Assembly (NCBI GenBank): GCA_946495905.1
Contig: CAMMEP010000032.1
Span: 1 to 14,882 of the forward strand
Source: an uncultured Clostridium sp.
GTDB taxonomy: Bacteria; Bacillota; Clostridia; TANB77; CAG-508
Length of the DNA stretch: 14,882 nucleotides
Reading direction: 5' to 3'
Part shown: positions 6,235 through 13,011 of the stretch, piece after piece
Layout: the number at the start of each line of letters is the position of its first letter
Position numbering within the stretch: position 1 is the stretch's first letter
Translations under genes and position numbers: made by a program
Notes under the pieces: generated by a model
What the model saw: only the letters and a program-made list of their open reading frames with translations
Told to the model about the DNA's origin: nothing
The model's database searches: none

Positions 6235-6957
6235 TATAATATAATAATAACAGTGATATTGTCATATCCACCTGCTGCATTTGCTTCTTTTATTAAATTA
6301 TCTGCTGCTGTATTTATATCTTGTTTTATTAATTCATAAATTCGTGGTTCTTCCACCATATTGGTTAATCCATCAGAGCACATAATAAAGATATCACCTT
6401 TTTCGAAATTTCTTGCTCTTAAATCTGGTTCTACATATGGTGTACAGCCTAGTGCTTTTGTTAGCATATTTTTCTTAGGATGTGTTTTCGCTTCTTCCCT
6501 TGTAATTTTTTTATCTTCTACTAGTTGCTGTACATAACTATGGTCTTTTGTAAGTTTTCGAATTACATCTTTTCGGATTCTGTATATTCTGCTATCTCCA
6601 ACATGTCCTATATACGCCTTATTATTATATATTAAACAAACCTCTAAAGTAGTACCCATTCCTTCTAAATCTTTTACTTCTTTTGATTTTTCATATACTA
6701 CCATATTAGCATATTCGACAGCATTTTTGATAAGCTTTAGTATTTCTTCTTTTTCTTTTAGGATATCTCCAAAATTGTTCTTGATATATTTGGTAACTGA
6801 TTCTGTTGCAAGTTTACTAGCAACTTCTCCTCCTTTATATCCGTCCCATTCCGTCTGCTAATATGTAGATTTTGGGTTCATCTGTTTCTTGTGCGATATA
6901 GTAAAAGTCTTGATTTAGTTCTCTCATCTTTCCTATATCTGTTTTAGCAAAAACCAT
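6234..6957 (-). CDS. prpC: PP2C-family Ser/Thr phosphatase (PrpC/Stp), frameshifted by one inserted base
   Basis: This is a metal-dependent phosphatase that reverses PrkC phosphorylation. As read, translation from ATG 6957-6955 (AGGAG about 6 bases upstream) breaks at the metal-binding ADGMGG motif, and only the last 156 residues are in an uninterrupted frame. Dropping one base at 6843 (C on the coding strand) restores a continuous 240-aa protein. Its motifs are TDIGKMRELNQD (6-17), ADGMGGYKGGEVAS (34-47), GTTL (101-104), GDSR (120-123), KDHSYVQQLV, SDG (194-196) and GGYDN (229-233). All metal-binding Asp positions are then present. It lies between rlmN (40 bases upstream) and prkC in the standard Firmicutes order. 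Either the gene is freshly inactivated or the extra base is a sequence error; intact flanking codons favour the latter. Confidence 0.85.
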
Positions 6958-6997
6958 TGATTTCTCCTAACCTTTCTTTATACTTTTTAGAATAAAC

Positions 6998-8029
6998 TTA
7001 ATTTTTTTCATTCAGATTCTTCCTACGTAACTGTCCACAAGCTGCATCAATATCCGAGCCTAATTCTCTTCTTATTGTGGCAACAATTCCTTTTTCATTT
7101 AAATAATCTCTAAACTTTATAATATTTTCATTGGTACTTTTTACATATTCTCCATTTTCAATTTTATTAATTGGAATTAAGTTCACATGACATAACATTC
7201 CTTTTAATAGTTTTACTAATTCTTTCGCATCCTCCAAATTATCATTATTATCTTTTGCTAATGCATATTCAAAGGATATCCTTTTATTGGTCTTTTTTAT
7301 ATAATATCTGCAAGCTTCCATTAATTCTTCTATGTTATATCGATTATTAATTGGCATCATTTTGCTTCTTTTTTCGTCTGTTGTTGCATGAAGTGAAATA
7401 GAAAGTGTACATTGTAGTTCTTCATCTGCAAATTTATATATCATTGGTACTAAACCACTTGTGGAAATGCTTATATGTCTTGCTCCGATATTTAATCCTT
7501 TTTGATTGTTAATGATTTTAATTGCTTTCATTACATTATCGTAATTGTCAAATGGTTCTCCAATTCCCATAAATACAATATTGGATATTTTATCTCCAAT
7601 ATCTTGCTCTACTGCAAGTATTTGTTCCACAATCTCTCCACAAGTTAAACTTCTAATAAATTTTATTCCAGTAGATGCACAAAACTTGCATCCCATTTTG
7701 CACCCAATTTGTGAAGATACACATATAGTTTTCCCATGATGATATTCCATCAGTACGGTTTCTATGGCATTTCCATCTAATACATCGAATAAATATTTTT
7801 TTGTTCCATCAGAAGACTCTTGTTTCTTTAGGATTTTAAAATTACACATGGTATATTCTTGTTTTAGTTTTTCTCGTAATTCTATTGATAAGTTTGTCAT
7901 TTCATCAAACTCTTTTACTTTATCTACATACAACCATTTAAAGATTTGTTCTGCTCTATATTTCTTTTCTCCTAAAGCTACAAGTTCCTCTTGTAATTCG
8001 TCTAAATTATATTCCTTTATGCTTTTCAC
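6998..8029 (-). CDS. rlmN: Dual-specificity 23S rRNA/tRNA (adenine C2) methyltransferase, radical SAM
   Basis: RlmN methylates C2 of A2503 in 23S rRNA and A37 in some tRNAs, using a 4Fe-4S cluster and SAM. The 343 aa show an N-terminal helical region (MKSIKEYNLDELQEELV), the cluster motif C110-x3-C114-x2-C117 (GCKMGCKFCAST), GIGEPFDNYDN, the SAM-region motif ISTSGLVP, SLHA, and the C-terminal methyl-carrying Cys331 in CGQLRRK. Start is GTG 8029-8027 with GAAGGGG just upstream; the overlapping ATG is out of frame with an immediate stop. A near-consensus promoter lies about 75 bases upstream, so this is likely the first gene of the rlmN-prpC-prkC transcript. Confidence 0.96.
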   Translation of the reverse strand: MKSIKEYNLDELQEELVALGEKKYRAEQIFKWLYVDKVKEFDEMTNLSIELREKLKQEYTMCNFKILKKQESSDGTKKYLFDVLDGNAIETVLMEYHHGKTICVSSQIGCKMGCKFCASTGIKFIRSLTCGEIVEQILAVEQDIGDKISNIVFMGIGEPFDNYDNVMKAIKIINNQKGLNIGARHISISTSGLVPMIYKFADEELQCTLSISLHATTDEKRSKMMPINNRYNIEELMEACRYYIKKTNKRISFEYALAKDNNDNLEDAKELVKLLKGMLCHVNLIPINKIENGEYVKSTNENIIKFRDYLNEKGIVATIRRELGSDIDAACGQLRRKNLNEKN

Positions 8030-8101
8030 ATTACCCCTTCATTCTTAGTAATTTTTGTTAAGTTCGCTTTATTTTGTTATTTCTCTATTATTTTTGTATA
8101 A

Positions 8102-8130
8102 CTTATATCATACTTTTCTTTATTTTTCAA
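8102..8130 (-). promoter_or_regulatory. Sigma-A type promoter of rlmN-prpC-prkC
   Basis: TTGAAA (8130-8125), 17-base spacer, TATAAG (8107-8102), with TG one base before the -10. It lies between the GatD-like stop codon and rlmN, in correct orientation. Confidence 0.65.
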
Positions 8131-8161
8131 TAGGTATTTTCTTACTTATAGCTAGTAACTT

Positions 8162-8854
8162 TTACAACTTTTTCAATTCTTTTAATCGTGCTTCATACGC
8201 AACCATTGCTTCTTTCTCTAAAGCTACTTCAACTTCTGCTCCCATTTTTCCAATTAGTTTTTTGGTAAACAATGGATTTAGGATTAGAAGTGGGCCTAAT
8301 AAGTACGTACCTATAAAGTTATTTTTTTGGATTCCTTCTAATTTACTTTCTTTATTAATTCCAATTCCTTTTTCTACCTCACTAAAATACATATTGGAAT
8401 TATCTCCATAAAGCATGGTAAATTGGCTTTTGAATCCCACAATTTCAATATCTTCATATTTTCCTACAAAATAGCTATTATGTCTATGCATCATATCTCT
8501 TTTGCTATGTACATCAAATATTCCCACTGCTTCTATTTTTGAACCATCTTCATTTTCTATATAGTTTCCTAGTACTTCAATTGCGTTACCAGTAAATAAA
8601 AATACTACATTTTTTTCAATAAGTTCTTCTATTTTTTCCTTATATGGCAATAGCTTTGCAATAACTTTTTCTTGTGTTTTTTCTGTCATTGGTCCTAGAT
8701 AAATTAAATTTACTTCTTCTCTTGCAAAAGCAGGAATGTCCTCTATTGCTGTTTCAATAAATTCTGCATCTGGTAAACACATTTTCAAATATTTCATATT
8801 GTACATATCTCCAAATAAATTACATAGTTCTGGAAATAAAATTTCTATTTTCAT
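8162..8854 (-). CDS. GatD-like class I glutamine amidotransferase homologue, catalytic residues missing
   Basis: The 230-aa protein matches the CobB/CobQ-type glutaminase GatD along its length: KIEILFPELCNLFGDMYNM at the start (GatD: hLYPDLLNIYGDRGN), the IYLGPMTEKTQE strand, VGIFDVHSKRDM, FIGTYLLGPLL near the end. GatD normally supplies ammonia to MurT for amidating lipid II. Here the nucleophile elbow 'AICGGYQ' reads FTGNAIE, so Cys is Gly89, and the catalytic His of 'GTYLHGP' is Leu186. Glutaminase activity is therefore unlikely; a structural, regulatory or new role with the adjacent MurT-like ligase is inferred. The open frame extends upstream to 8947, but ATG 8854 is chosen: it matches the family start and has AGGAAGGA about 10 bases before it. 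Confidence 0.75.
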   Translation of the reverse strand: MKIEILFPELCNLFGDMYNMKYLKMCLPDAEFIETAIEDIPAFAREEVNLIYLGPMTEKTQEKVIAKLLPYKEKIEELIEKNVVFLFTGNAIEVLGNYIENEDGSKIEAVGIFDVHSKRDMMHRHNSYFVGKYEDIEIVGFKSQFTMLYGDNSNMYFSEVEKGIGINKESKLEGIQKNNFIGTYLLGPLLILNPLFTKKLIGKMGAEVEVALEKEAMVAYEARLKELKKL

Positions 8855-8898
8855 TTTTATCACATTCCTTCCTAAACGGCACAAATCTGGTTGGAAAA

Positions 8899-9005
8899 GA
8901 ATTGTACTTTTGGCTAGGAAAATTTTATTTAAAAGGCAAGGGCGCATACTTTGTGTATGTAACCGCGTTTTAAATAAAATTTGACAACGCCAAAATGCAA
9001 TTATT
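8899..9005. repeat. Approx. 105-bp imperfect inverted repeat between murT and the GatD-like gene
   Basis: AATTTTATTTAAAA (8921-8934) pairs exactly with TTTTAAATAAAATT (8968-8981). Further out, TTTTGGC (8908-8914) pairs with GCCAAAA (8989-8995), and the outermost arms are also similar. A smaller GCATAC/GTATGT hairpin sits in the centre. It starts upstream of the GatD-like start codon and its right flank abuts the murT 3' end. It could be a MITE-like insertion or a transcript attenuator; there is no terminator T-run. Confidence 0.55.
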
Positions 9006-9007
9006 TT

Positions 9008-10381
9008 TCAAGCATTATTCCTTATTATAATTTCTACCTTCTTCTTAGCCGCTTCCTTTAATTCCATAGAATATAAATCATGTAAGATAAACACGGTTTC
9101 AATTCCATCTAATTTTAAACTATCGATTGCAGTAAGTTCATCTCTTTGACATACTATTCTTTCTTTTTCCACTCCTGCAATCAAAAGTCTAACATATCCA
9201 TCTAAATACCTTGCCCCTGCAATAATAATCTGCTTTATACTCTCATCTTTTAAGAATTCATAATCCGTATCATATTGCCATGCTGTGTTCTCACTTCCAT
9301 TTGCTGCTTCATGTAAATCATCTAACAATAATATTACTGCTTTATTTCCTTCATATTTTCTTACATAATCAAACACTCTAGAGCAAGCAATTGGGTTCAT
9401 TCCCTTTGATAAATGTGTTATTACTTTAACATTATCTATCATCTCTTCACTATATCTTGTATCTACTATTTTTTGCTTTTTCAAAGATTCATTGATTTGA
9501 TCTCTGCCAAGTCCTATTTGTTTTAATACAACTATGGTAGATAGAATGTTGTAAACATTTATAATATTGTCACTGATTAAATCATATTCCTCTTCTCTTT
9601 CTCCATTTTGTAAAACCATTTTTCTATTTTTCAAGTCTAACTTGGTCACTAAATAGTCTATTTCTGGTGATTTAAAATCACATTTTGGACAATGGGCTTT
9701 TCCAATATGATTGTATCTTACATAGTCATATTCTATTTTCGTATTACATTTTGGGCATACTACAATGTCTCGTGCTATATTTTCACAAGTTTTTCCATCT
9801 GTATCCAATTTATCAATTCCAAAATAGATTCTTTTGTTTTCTGGTGCTAGATTACTAGTAATTAAATCATCACCATTTAAAATAAGCGTAGTATCTTTTG
9901 GAATATATTTTGTAAGTAATTCTGAAATAAACTCTGTATGTGCGTTTCGCATCATCGAATCTCTAAATAAGTTATTGCATACTAAATATGTTGGCGTTAA
10001 ATATGGGTATATTTTAGGTGAACTTCTTTCATCTACTTCCAAAACAGCTAAATCGTTTTTTGCTTTTCCCATTATACTAGCACCACTAATTAATGTAGTT
10101 GCTACTCCTGCATCAATATTAGAGCCATACTTATTATCAATAAAAACATATTTATTGTCTTTTAATACATCTTCTATCATATTACATACGGTTGTTTTAC
10201 CATTTGTTCCAGTTACTGCAATTATGGTTTTAGGCTTACCTATTTTTCCAATAAAATCTGGACACACTTTTAGTGCAAATTTTCCTGGAAAGAAAGTTGC
10301 ATTTCTTCTTAATATTTTTAACAAAACTGTTCCTGCTTTTGCTCCCCATAGAGCTATATAAAATTTTATTCCTTTTTTCAT
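9008..10381 (-). CDS. murT: MurT-type Mur ligase family protein (DUF1727), partner of the GatD-like protein
   Basis: MurT with GatD amidates D-Glu of lipid II to D-isoglutamine in Gram-positive bacteria. The 457 aa show an N-terminal hydrophobic/basic segment (KFYIALWGAKAGTVLLKILR), ATP loop VTGTNGKTT (57-64), Mur ligase segment LEVDERSSPKIYPYLTP, NNLFRDSMMR (137-145), and the four-Cys ribbon characteristic of MurT (Cys209, 212, 231, 234). The C-terminal DUF1727 part contains NGSENTAWQYDTDYE (361-375), corresponding to the family's 'DGRDVSWxWDVDFE' where an Asp helps complete the GatD active site. Several positions differ from the usual consensus (RDSMMRN for RDQLDRY, KGMNP for KNPAGxN). ATG 10381 is preceded by AAAGGTGA. 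The pair is divergent, so the substrate may differ from classical lipid II; the function call is moderate. Confidence 0.8.
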   Translation of the reverse strand: MKKGIKFYIALWGAKAGTVLLKILRRNATFFPGKFALKVCPDFIGKIGKPKTIIAVTGTNGKTTVCNMIEDVLKDNKYVFIDNKYGSNIDAGVATTLISGASIMGKAKNDLAVLEVDERSSPKIYPYLTPTYLVCNNLFRDSMMRNAHTEFISELLTKYIPKDTTLILNGDDLITSNLAPENKRIYFGIDKLDTDGKTCENIARDIVVCPKCNTKIEYDYVRYNHIGKAHCPKCDFKSPEIDYLVTKLDLKNRKMVLQNGEREEEYDLISDNIINVYNILSTIVVLKQIGLGRDQINESLKKQKIVDTRYSEEMIDNVKVITHLSKGMNPIACSRVFDYVRKYEGNKAVILLLDDLHEAANGSENTAWQYDTDYEFLKDESIKQIIIAGARYLDGYVRLLIAGVEKERIVCQRDELTAIDSLKLDGIETVFILHDLYSMELKEAAKKKVEIIIRNNA

Positions 10382-10413
10382 TTATAATCACCTTTTATTT
10401 TTGTTATGAAGGT

Positions 10414-10442
10414 ATTATATCTTAAAAATCTACTTAAGGCAA
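10414..10442 (-). promoter_or_regulatory. Promoter of the murT operon
   Basis: TTGCCT (10442-10437), 17-base spacer, TATAAT (10419-10414), about 32 bases before the murT start. The -10 is consensus and the -35 matches four of six. Confidence 0.6.
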
Positions 10443-10460
10443 TATGTGAGTAATATTCTT

Positions 10461-10763
10461 TTACTTTTTCTCACATTCCATAAATAGCTGAAATGCATCC
10501 TTAAATCCTTGTTTATATGCTGTTTCTATAAAACTTGCCATTTTTATCTCATCATTTTCGATTAGTAAATTTAATTTTTGTATTGCTTCTTTTTGTTTTT
10601 CTGTATCTTCTATGTTTTTTGCTAATATTTCTAATACTTCTTCCAATGTAATAGGATTTAGTTTCTCTTTTAATTCTTTTGTTATTTTGCCCAATTCTTC
10701 CTGTCGTGTGTTATAAATAGTGCCTAGCATATTGCATTTTTCTTGTAATATTTTTTCTTCCAT
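10461..10763 (-). CDS. Small helical protein, unknown function
   Basis: I do not recognise this family. It is a 100-aa, charged, probably all-helical protein. Residues 1-60 are rich in Glu/Lys with heptad-like Leu/Ile spacing (coiled-coil tendency), followed by a less charged end containing ASFIETAYKQGFKDAFQLF. There is no signal peptide, membrane segment or Cys cluster. An ATG occurs at 10769, but AAAGGAGG abuts it directly; the second ATG at 10763-10761 lies 6 bases after that site and is the likelier start. The 335-base region upstream separates it from the divergent XRE regulator, so shared control is possible. Its stop lies close upstream of the murT promoter. The clean ribosome binding site and lack of a competing frame support a real gene. 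Confidence 0.65.
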   Translation of the reverse strand: MEEKILQEKCNMLGTIYNTRQEELGKITKELKEKLNPITLEEVLEILAKNIEDTEKQKEAIQKLNLLIENDEIKMASFIETAYKQGFKDAFQLFMECEKK

Positions 10764-10769
10764 ATTCAT

Positions 10770-11104
10770 CCTCCTTTCTATTGATTTATTATTTCAATTT
10801 TTATATTTTTTATTCTATTTGTGAATATATGTTATCATATTCAACCCTATTTATATACGTTTTTATTACCCTGTTTGTATATTGATGTTTATAGAATTCA
10901 TTATATAATACTAATAGTATTTTTTATTTAGCTTACTTTTTTCGACTGACTTTTTATCGCATTATTACTATACTTTTAATTGTTATTGTTTTTATCTAAG
11001 AAACACTAATATATATGATAAAAAGTCATAGTATCAGTCCAAAAATAGCTTTTATAATTTTTAGTGTTTTTATAGAAATAATTTGTAAGAGTTAAATTTC
11101 TCGA
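10770..11104. other. Divergent intergenic region with inverted repeats
   Basis: No gene is supported. It lies between the small helical-protein gene (minus) and the XRE regulator (plus). It holds the palindrome AATACT-AAT-AGTATT near 10907-10921, the 11-bp inverted pair at 10948/11017, and a 9-bp inverted pair AAACACTAA (11001-11009)/TTAGTGTTT (11061-11069). TATAAT at 11053-11058 is a possible -10 for the regulator, without a convincing -35. Confidence 0.5.
10948..11027. repeat. 11-bp perfect inverted repeat upstream of the XRE regulator
   Basis: GACTTTTTATC (10948-10958) is the exact inverse of GATAAAAAGTC (11017-11027), 58 bases apart. Outside it, GACTGA (10944) and TCAGTC (11034) are also inverted copies. 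It may be paired operators or the stem of a structured leader. Confidence 0.5.
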
Positions 11105-11116
11105 ATGGGGGTTCTT

Positions 11117-11446
11117 ATGAAAAATAATTTAGAAATTGGTAGTAGAATTAGAAATATACGTGAAAATATGAAATTAAGTAGAAGTTCTTTTTCTGAAAAA
11201 ATAAATATTTCTGAGGTGTTTTTATCACAAGTAGAACGTGGAGAAAAATCTATTAGTTTAAATACATTAATGAATATTTGTAATACTACTGGGGTAACTT
11301 CTGACTATATTTTGTTCGGAAATACAGAAAACTCTGCTACTTCTAATAAAATTATAAAGATTTTAAATCAATTACCTAAAGAAGCAAATGAAATAGTATA
11401 TAACTTAACAAACTCTTTAAAAGATTTGTATAATCATAATAACTGA
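11117..11446 (+). CDS. XRE-family helix-turn-helix transcriptional regulator
   Basis: This is the only plus-strand gene in the window. A phage-repressor/SinR-type HTH occupies about residues 5-60: IGSRIRNIRENMKLSRSSFS is helix 1-2, ISEVFLSQVERGEKSIS is helix 2-3 (recognition helix around SEVFLSQVERG), and LNTLMNICNTTGVTSDYIL closes the five-helix bundle. The remaining ~45 residues are helical (ILNQLPKEANEIVYNLTNSLKDL), probably for dimerisation. ATG 11117 is preferred to ATG 11105 because a G-rich stretch (GGGGG, 11107-11111) lies five bases before it, while 11105 lacks any site; this gives 109 aa. Inverted repeats upstream are candidate operators. It lies between two unrelated small minus-strand genes and ends at a terminator. 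The regulated genes are unknown. Confidence 0.88.
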   Translation: MKNNLEIGSRIRNIRENMKLSRSSFSEKINISEVFLSQVERGEKSISLNTLMNICNTTGVTSDYILFGNTENSATSNKIIKILNQLPKEANEIVYNLTNSLKDLYNHNN

Positions 11447-11479
11447 TAAAAAACTAAAATAGTTTAAAATATTTAGTTT

Positions 11480-11515
11480 GTAGACGCCAAGAATAAATCT
11501 TTGACGTCTACTTTT
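11480..11515 (+). terminator. Terminator after the XRE regulator
   Basis: GTAGACG (11480-11486) pairs with CGTCTAC (11505-11511), extended inward by CAAGA/TCTTTG with a small bulge, then TTTT. It lies 34 bases after the regulator stop and separates it from the convergent coiled-coil gene, whose stop is at 11518. Confidence 0.7.
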
Positions 11516-11517
11516 CC

Positions 11518-11763
11518 TTAGCTTTTAAAAACATCATAAAGTAATTTTTCTATACTAGAAATTCTTTTTTCGAATATGGTATTCGTCATGTCACAAATTT
11601 CATTAAATTCAATTAGTCTATTAAATTTTTGCATGTTTACTTTATGATTTTTTTCTATTGTTTGATTCAGATTTTTTTGTTCTTCTTTTATTTCATTTAA
11701 TAGTTCGTTTATTTGTGCGATTAATGCTTCCAATGTTTCTTTTTCAGATTCTTTGTTAAACAT
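11518..11763 (-). CDS. Small coiled-coil protein, unknown function
   Basis: I do not recognise this family. It is an 81-aa, highly charged protein. Residues 4-45 (SEKETLEALIAQINELLNEI onward) follow a clear heptad pattern and are probably a coiled coil; a second helix follows (NTIFEKRISSIEKLLYDVF). It has a single Cys, and no signal peptide or membrane segment. The ribosome binding site GAGGTGAT lies a few bases before ATG 11763 and a near-consensus promoter lies further upstream, so it is likely expressed on its own. It is convergent with the XRE regulator, and nothing in the sequence ties the two together functionally. Confidence 0.7.
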   Translation of the reverse strand: MFNKESEKETLEALIAQINELLNEIKEEQKNLNQTIEKNHKVNMQKFNRLIEFNEICDMTNTIFEKRISSIEKLLYDVFKS

Positions 11764-11793
11764 ATAATCACCTCACTGTAAAATTATGTAAAT

Positions 11794-11822
11794 ATTTTAT
11801 CATGTATAAAAGAAAAAATCAA
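11794..11822 (-). promoter_or_regulatory. Promoter of the small coiled-coil gene
   Basis: TTGATT (11822-11817), 17-base spacer, TAAAAT (11799-11794), with TG at the extended -10 position. It sits between the mnmA stop and the coiled-coil gene. Confidence 0.6.
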
Positions 11823-11842
11823 TAGTTTTTGCGAAATTTTGT

Positions 11843-12922
11843 TCAGTTAATTTTTCCTCCACCTATTACTATGTTATCTCTATAAAAAACTACAGATTGA
11901 CCAGGAGTTATTGCTCTTTGTGGTTCTTCGAAAATCACTTTCGCAATTCCATCTTTAATCTCTAATGTTGCTTTTGCTTCTTTAGCTCTGTATCTTATTT
12001 TTGCCTCTACTTCTATCTTTTTGCTAAAATCTATTTCATCTACTAAAAAGTTAAGTTCATTTGCTATTAATTCTTTTTTATATAACTCTTTTTCTGTTCC
12101 TACAACTACTTGATTTTTTTGTGTATCTAATTTTAATACATACAACGGCTCTTTATAGGCAATTCCTAACCCTTTTCGTTGTCCAACAGTATAATTAATT
12201 AGTCCTGTATGTTTTCCTAGTACTTCCCCATTGTTTAACACTATATTTCCTGATTTTTCTATGTTTTCCGTGCTTTGTTCTTTTAAAAAACTAGTATAAT
12301 CATTGTTTGGTATAAAGCATACTTCTTGGCTGTCTTTTTTCTTTGCAACTTCTAGTCCATTTTCTTCTGCTATTTTTCTAATTTCTTCTTTATCGGTAAA
12401 TTCCGAAAGTGGAAAAATTACTTTGGATAAAATTGCTTTATCTATTCCATATAAAAAGTAAGATTGGTCTTTTTTTTCTGCTTTTGCTTTCATGAGTACA
12501 TACTGGTTATACTTTTCTGAATATTCTATTCTAGCATAATGACCAGTTGCAATATATTCACATTCCAAGTCTTGTGCAATCTTATAAAAAGCATTAAACT
12601 TCATAAATTTATTACATTCTACACAAGGATTTGGTGTTTTTGCACATTGATAAGAACATATAAAATTGTCGATAACTCTTTTTTTAAATTCATCTCTTAA
12701 ATCAATTACATGATGCTCTATTCCTAATTTCTCACATACTTTTTTTGCATCTTGAATAGCAGTACTAGTATTACCATTTTCACTATTACTTTCCTCTTCC
12801 CATAATCGCATGGTTGCTCCTATTACTTCATAACCTTGTTTTTGTAACAAAATAGCTGATACGGAGCTATCTACTCCTCCACTCATACCTAATAAAACTT
12901 TTTTTCTCATTTTTATTTCCAT
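11843..12922 (-). CDS. mnmA: tRNA-specific 2-thiouridylase MnmA
   Basis: MnmA installs the 2-thio group on U34 of tRNA-Lys, -Glu and -Gln using ATP and a persulfide sulfur carrier. The 359 aa carry the PP-loop ATP motif GMSGGVDSS (12-20), TPNPCVECN (96-104; nucleophile Cys103), ATGHYARI (125-132), KKDQSYFLYG (150-159) and the second catalytic Cys202 in SQEVCFI. The C-terminal domain has GQRKGLGIAYKEPLYV and ends AITPGQSVVFY, the family signature. Length is normal. ATG 12922 is used, with AGGA five bases upstream; the fifth codon is also ATG and cannot be excluded as the start. It lies downstream of aspS on the same strand, separated by an inverted repeat. Confidence 0.96.
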   Translation of the reverse strand: MEIKMRKKVLLGMSGGVDSSVSAILLQKQGYEVIGATMRLWEEESNSENGNTSTAIQDAKKVCEKLGIEHHVIDLRDEFKKRVIDNFICSYQCAKTPNPCVECNKFMKFNAFYKIAQDLECEYIATGHYARIEYSEKYNQYVLMKAKAEKKDQSYFLYGIDKAILSKVIFPLSEFTDKEEIRKIAEENGLEVAKKKDSQEVCFIPNNDYTSFLKEQSTENIEKSGNIVLNNGEVLGKHTGLINYTVGQRKGLGIAYKEPLYVLKLDTQKNQVVVGTEKELYKKELIANELNFLVDEIDFSKKIEVEAKIRYRAKEAKATLEIKDGIAKVIFEEPQRAITPGQSVVFYRDNIVIGGGKIN

Positions 12923-12947
12923 CCCTTTCCTAAGGCATAAATTTTAA

Positions 12948-12988
12948 GGACACTCCTTTTGCTTATTTTTTAATTCTTAGGAGTGTCC
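12948..12988 (-). terminator. Inverted repeat between aspS and mnmA, weak terminator or attenuator
   Basis: GGACACTCCT (12948-12957) and AGGAGTGTCC (12979-12988) form a perfect 10-bp stem with a 21-base loop. On the minus strand it lies about 24 bases past the aspS stop and is followed by TTAAAATTT, not a clean T-run. The loop is longer than in typical terminators. Confidence 0.45.
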
Positions 12989-13011
12989 CTTTATTAATCA
13001 ATATAATACTT

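Noticed and set aside
8855..8947. N-terminal extension of the GatD-like protein
   Set aside because: Lies within the inverted-repeat element, and the homologous start with a good ribosome binding site is at 8854.
9834..10361. 175-codon plus-strand frame
   Set aside because: Entirely antisense to murT, which has clear motifs; no ribosome binding site.
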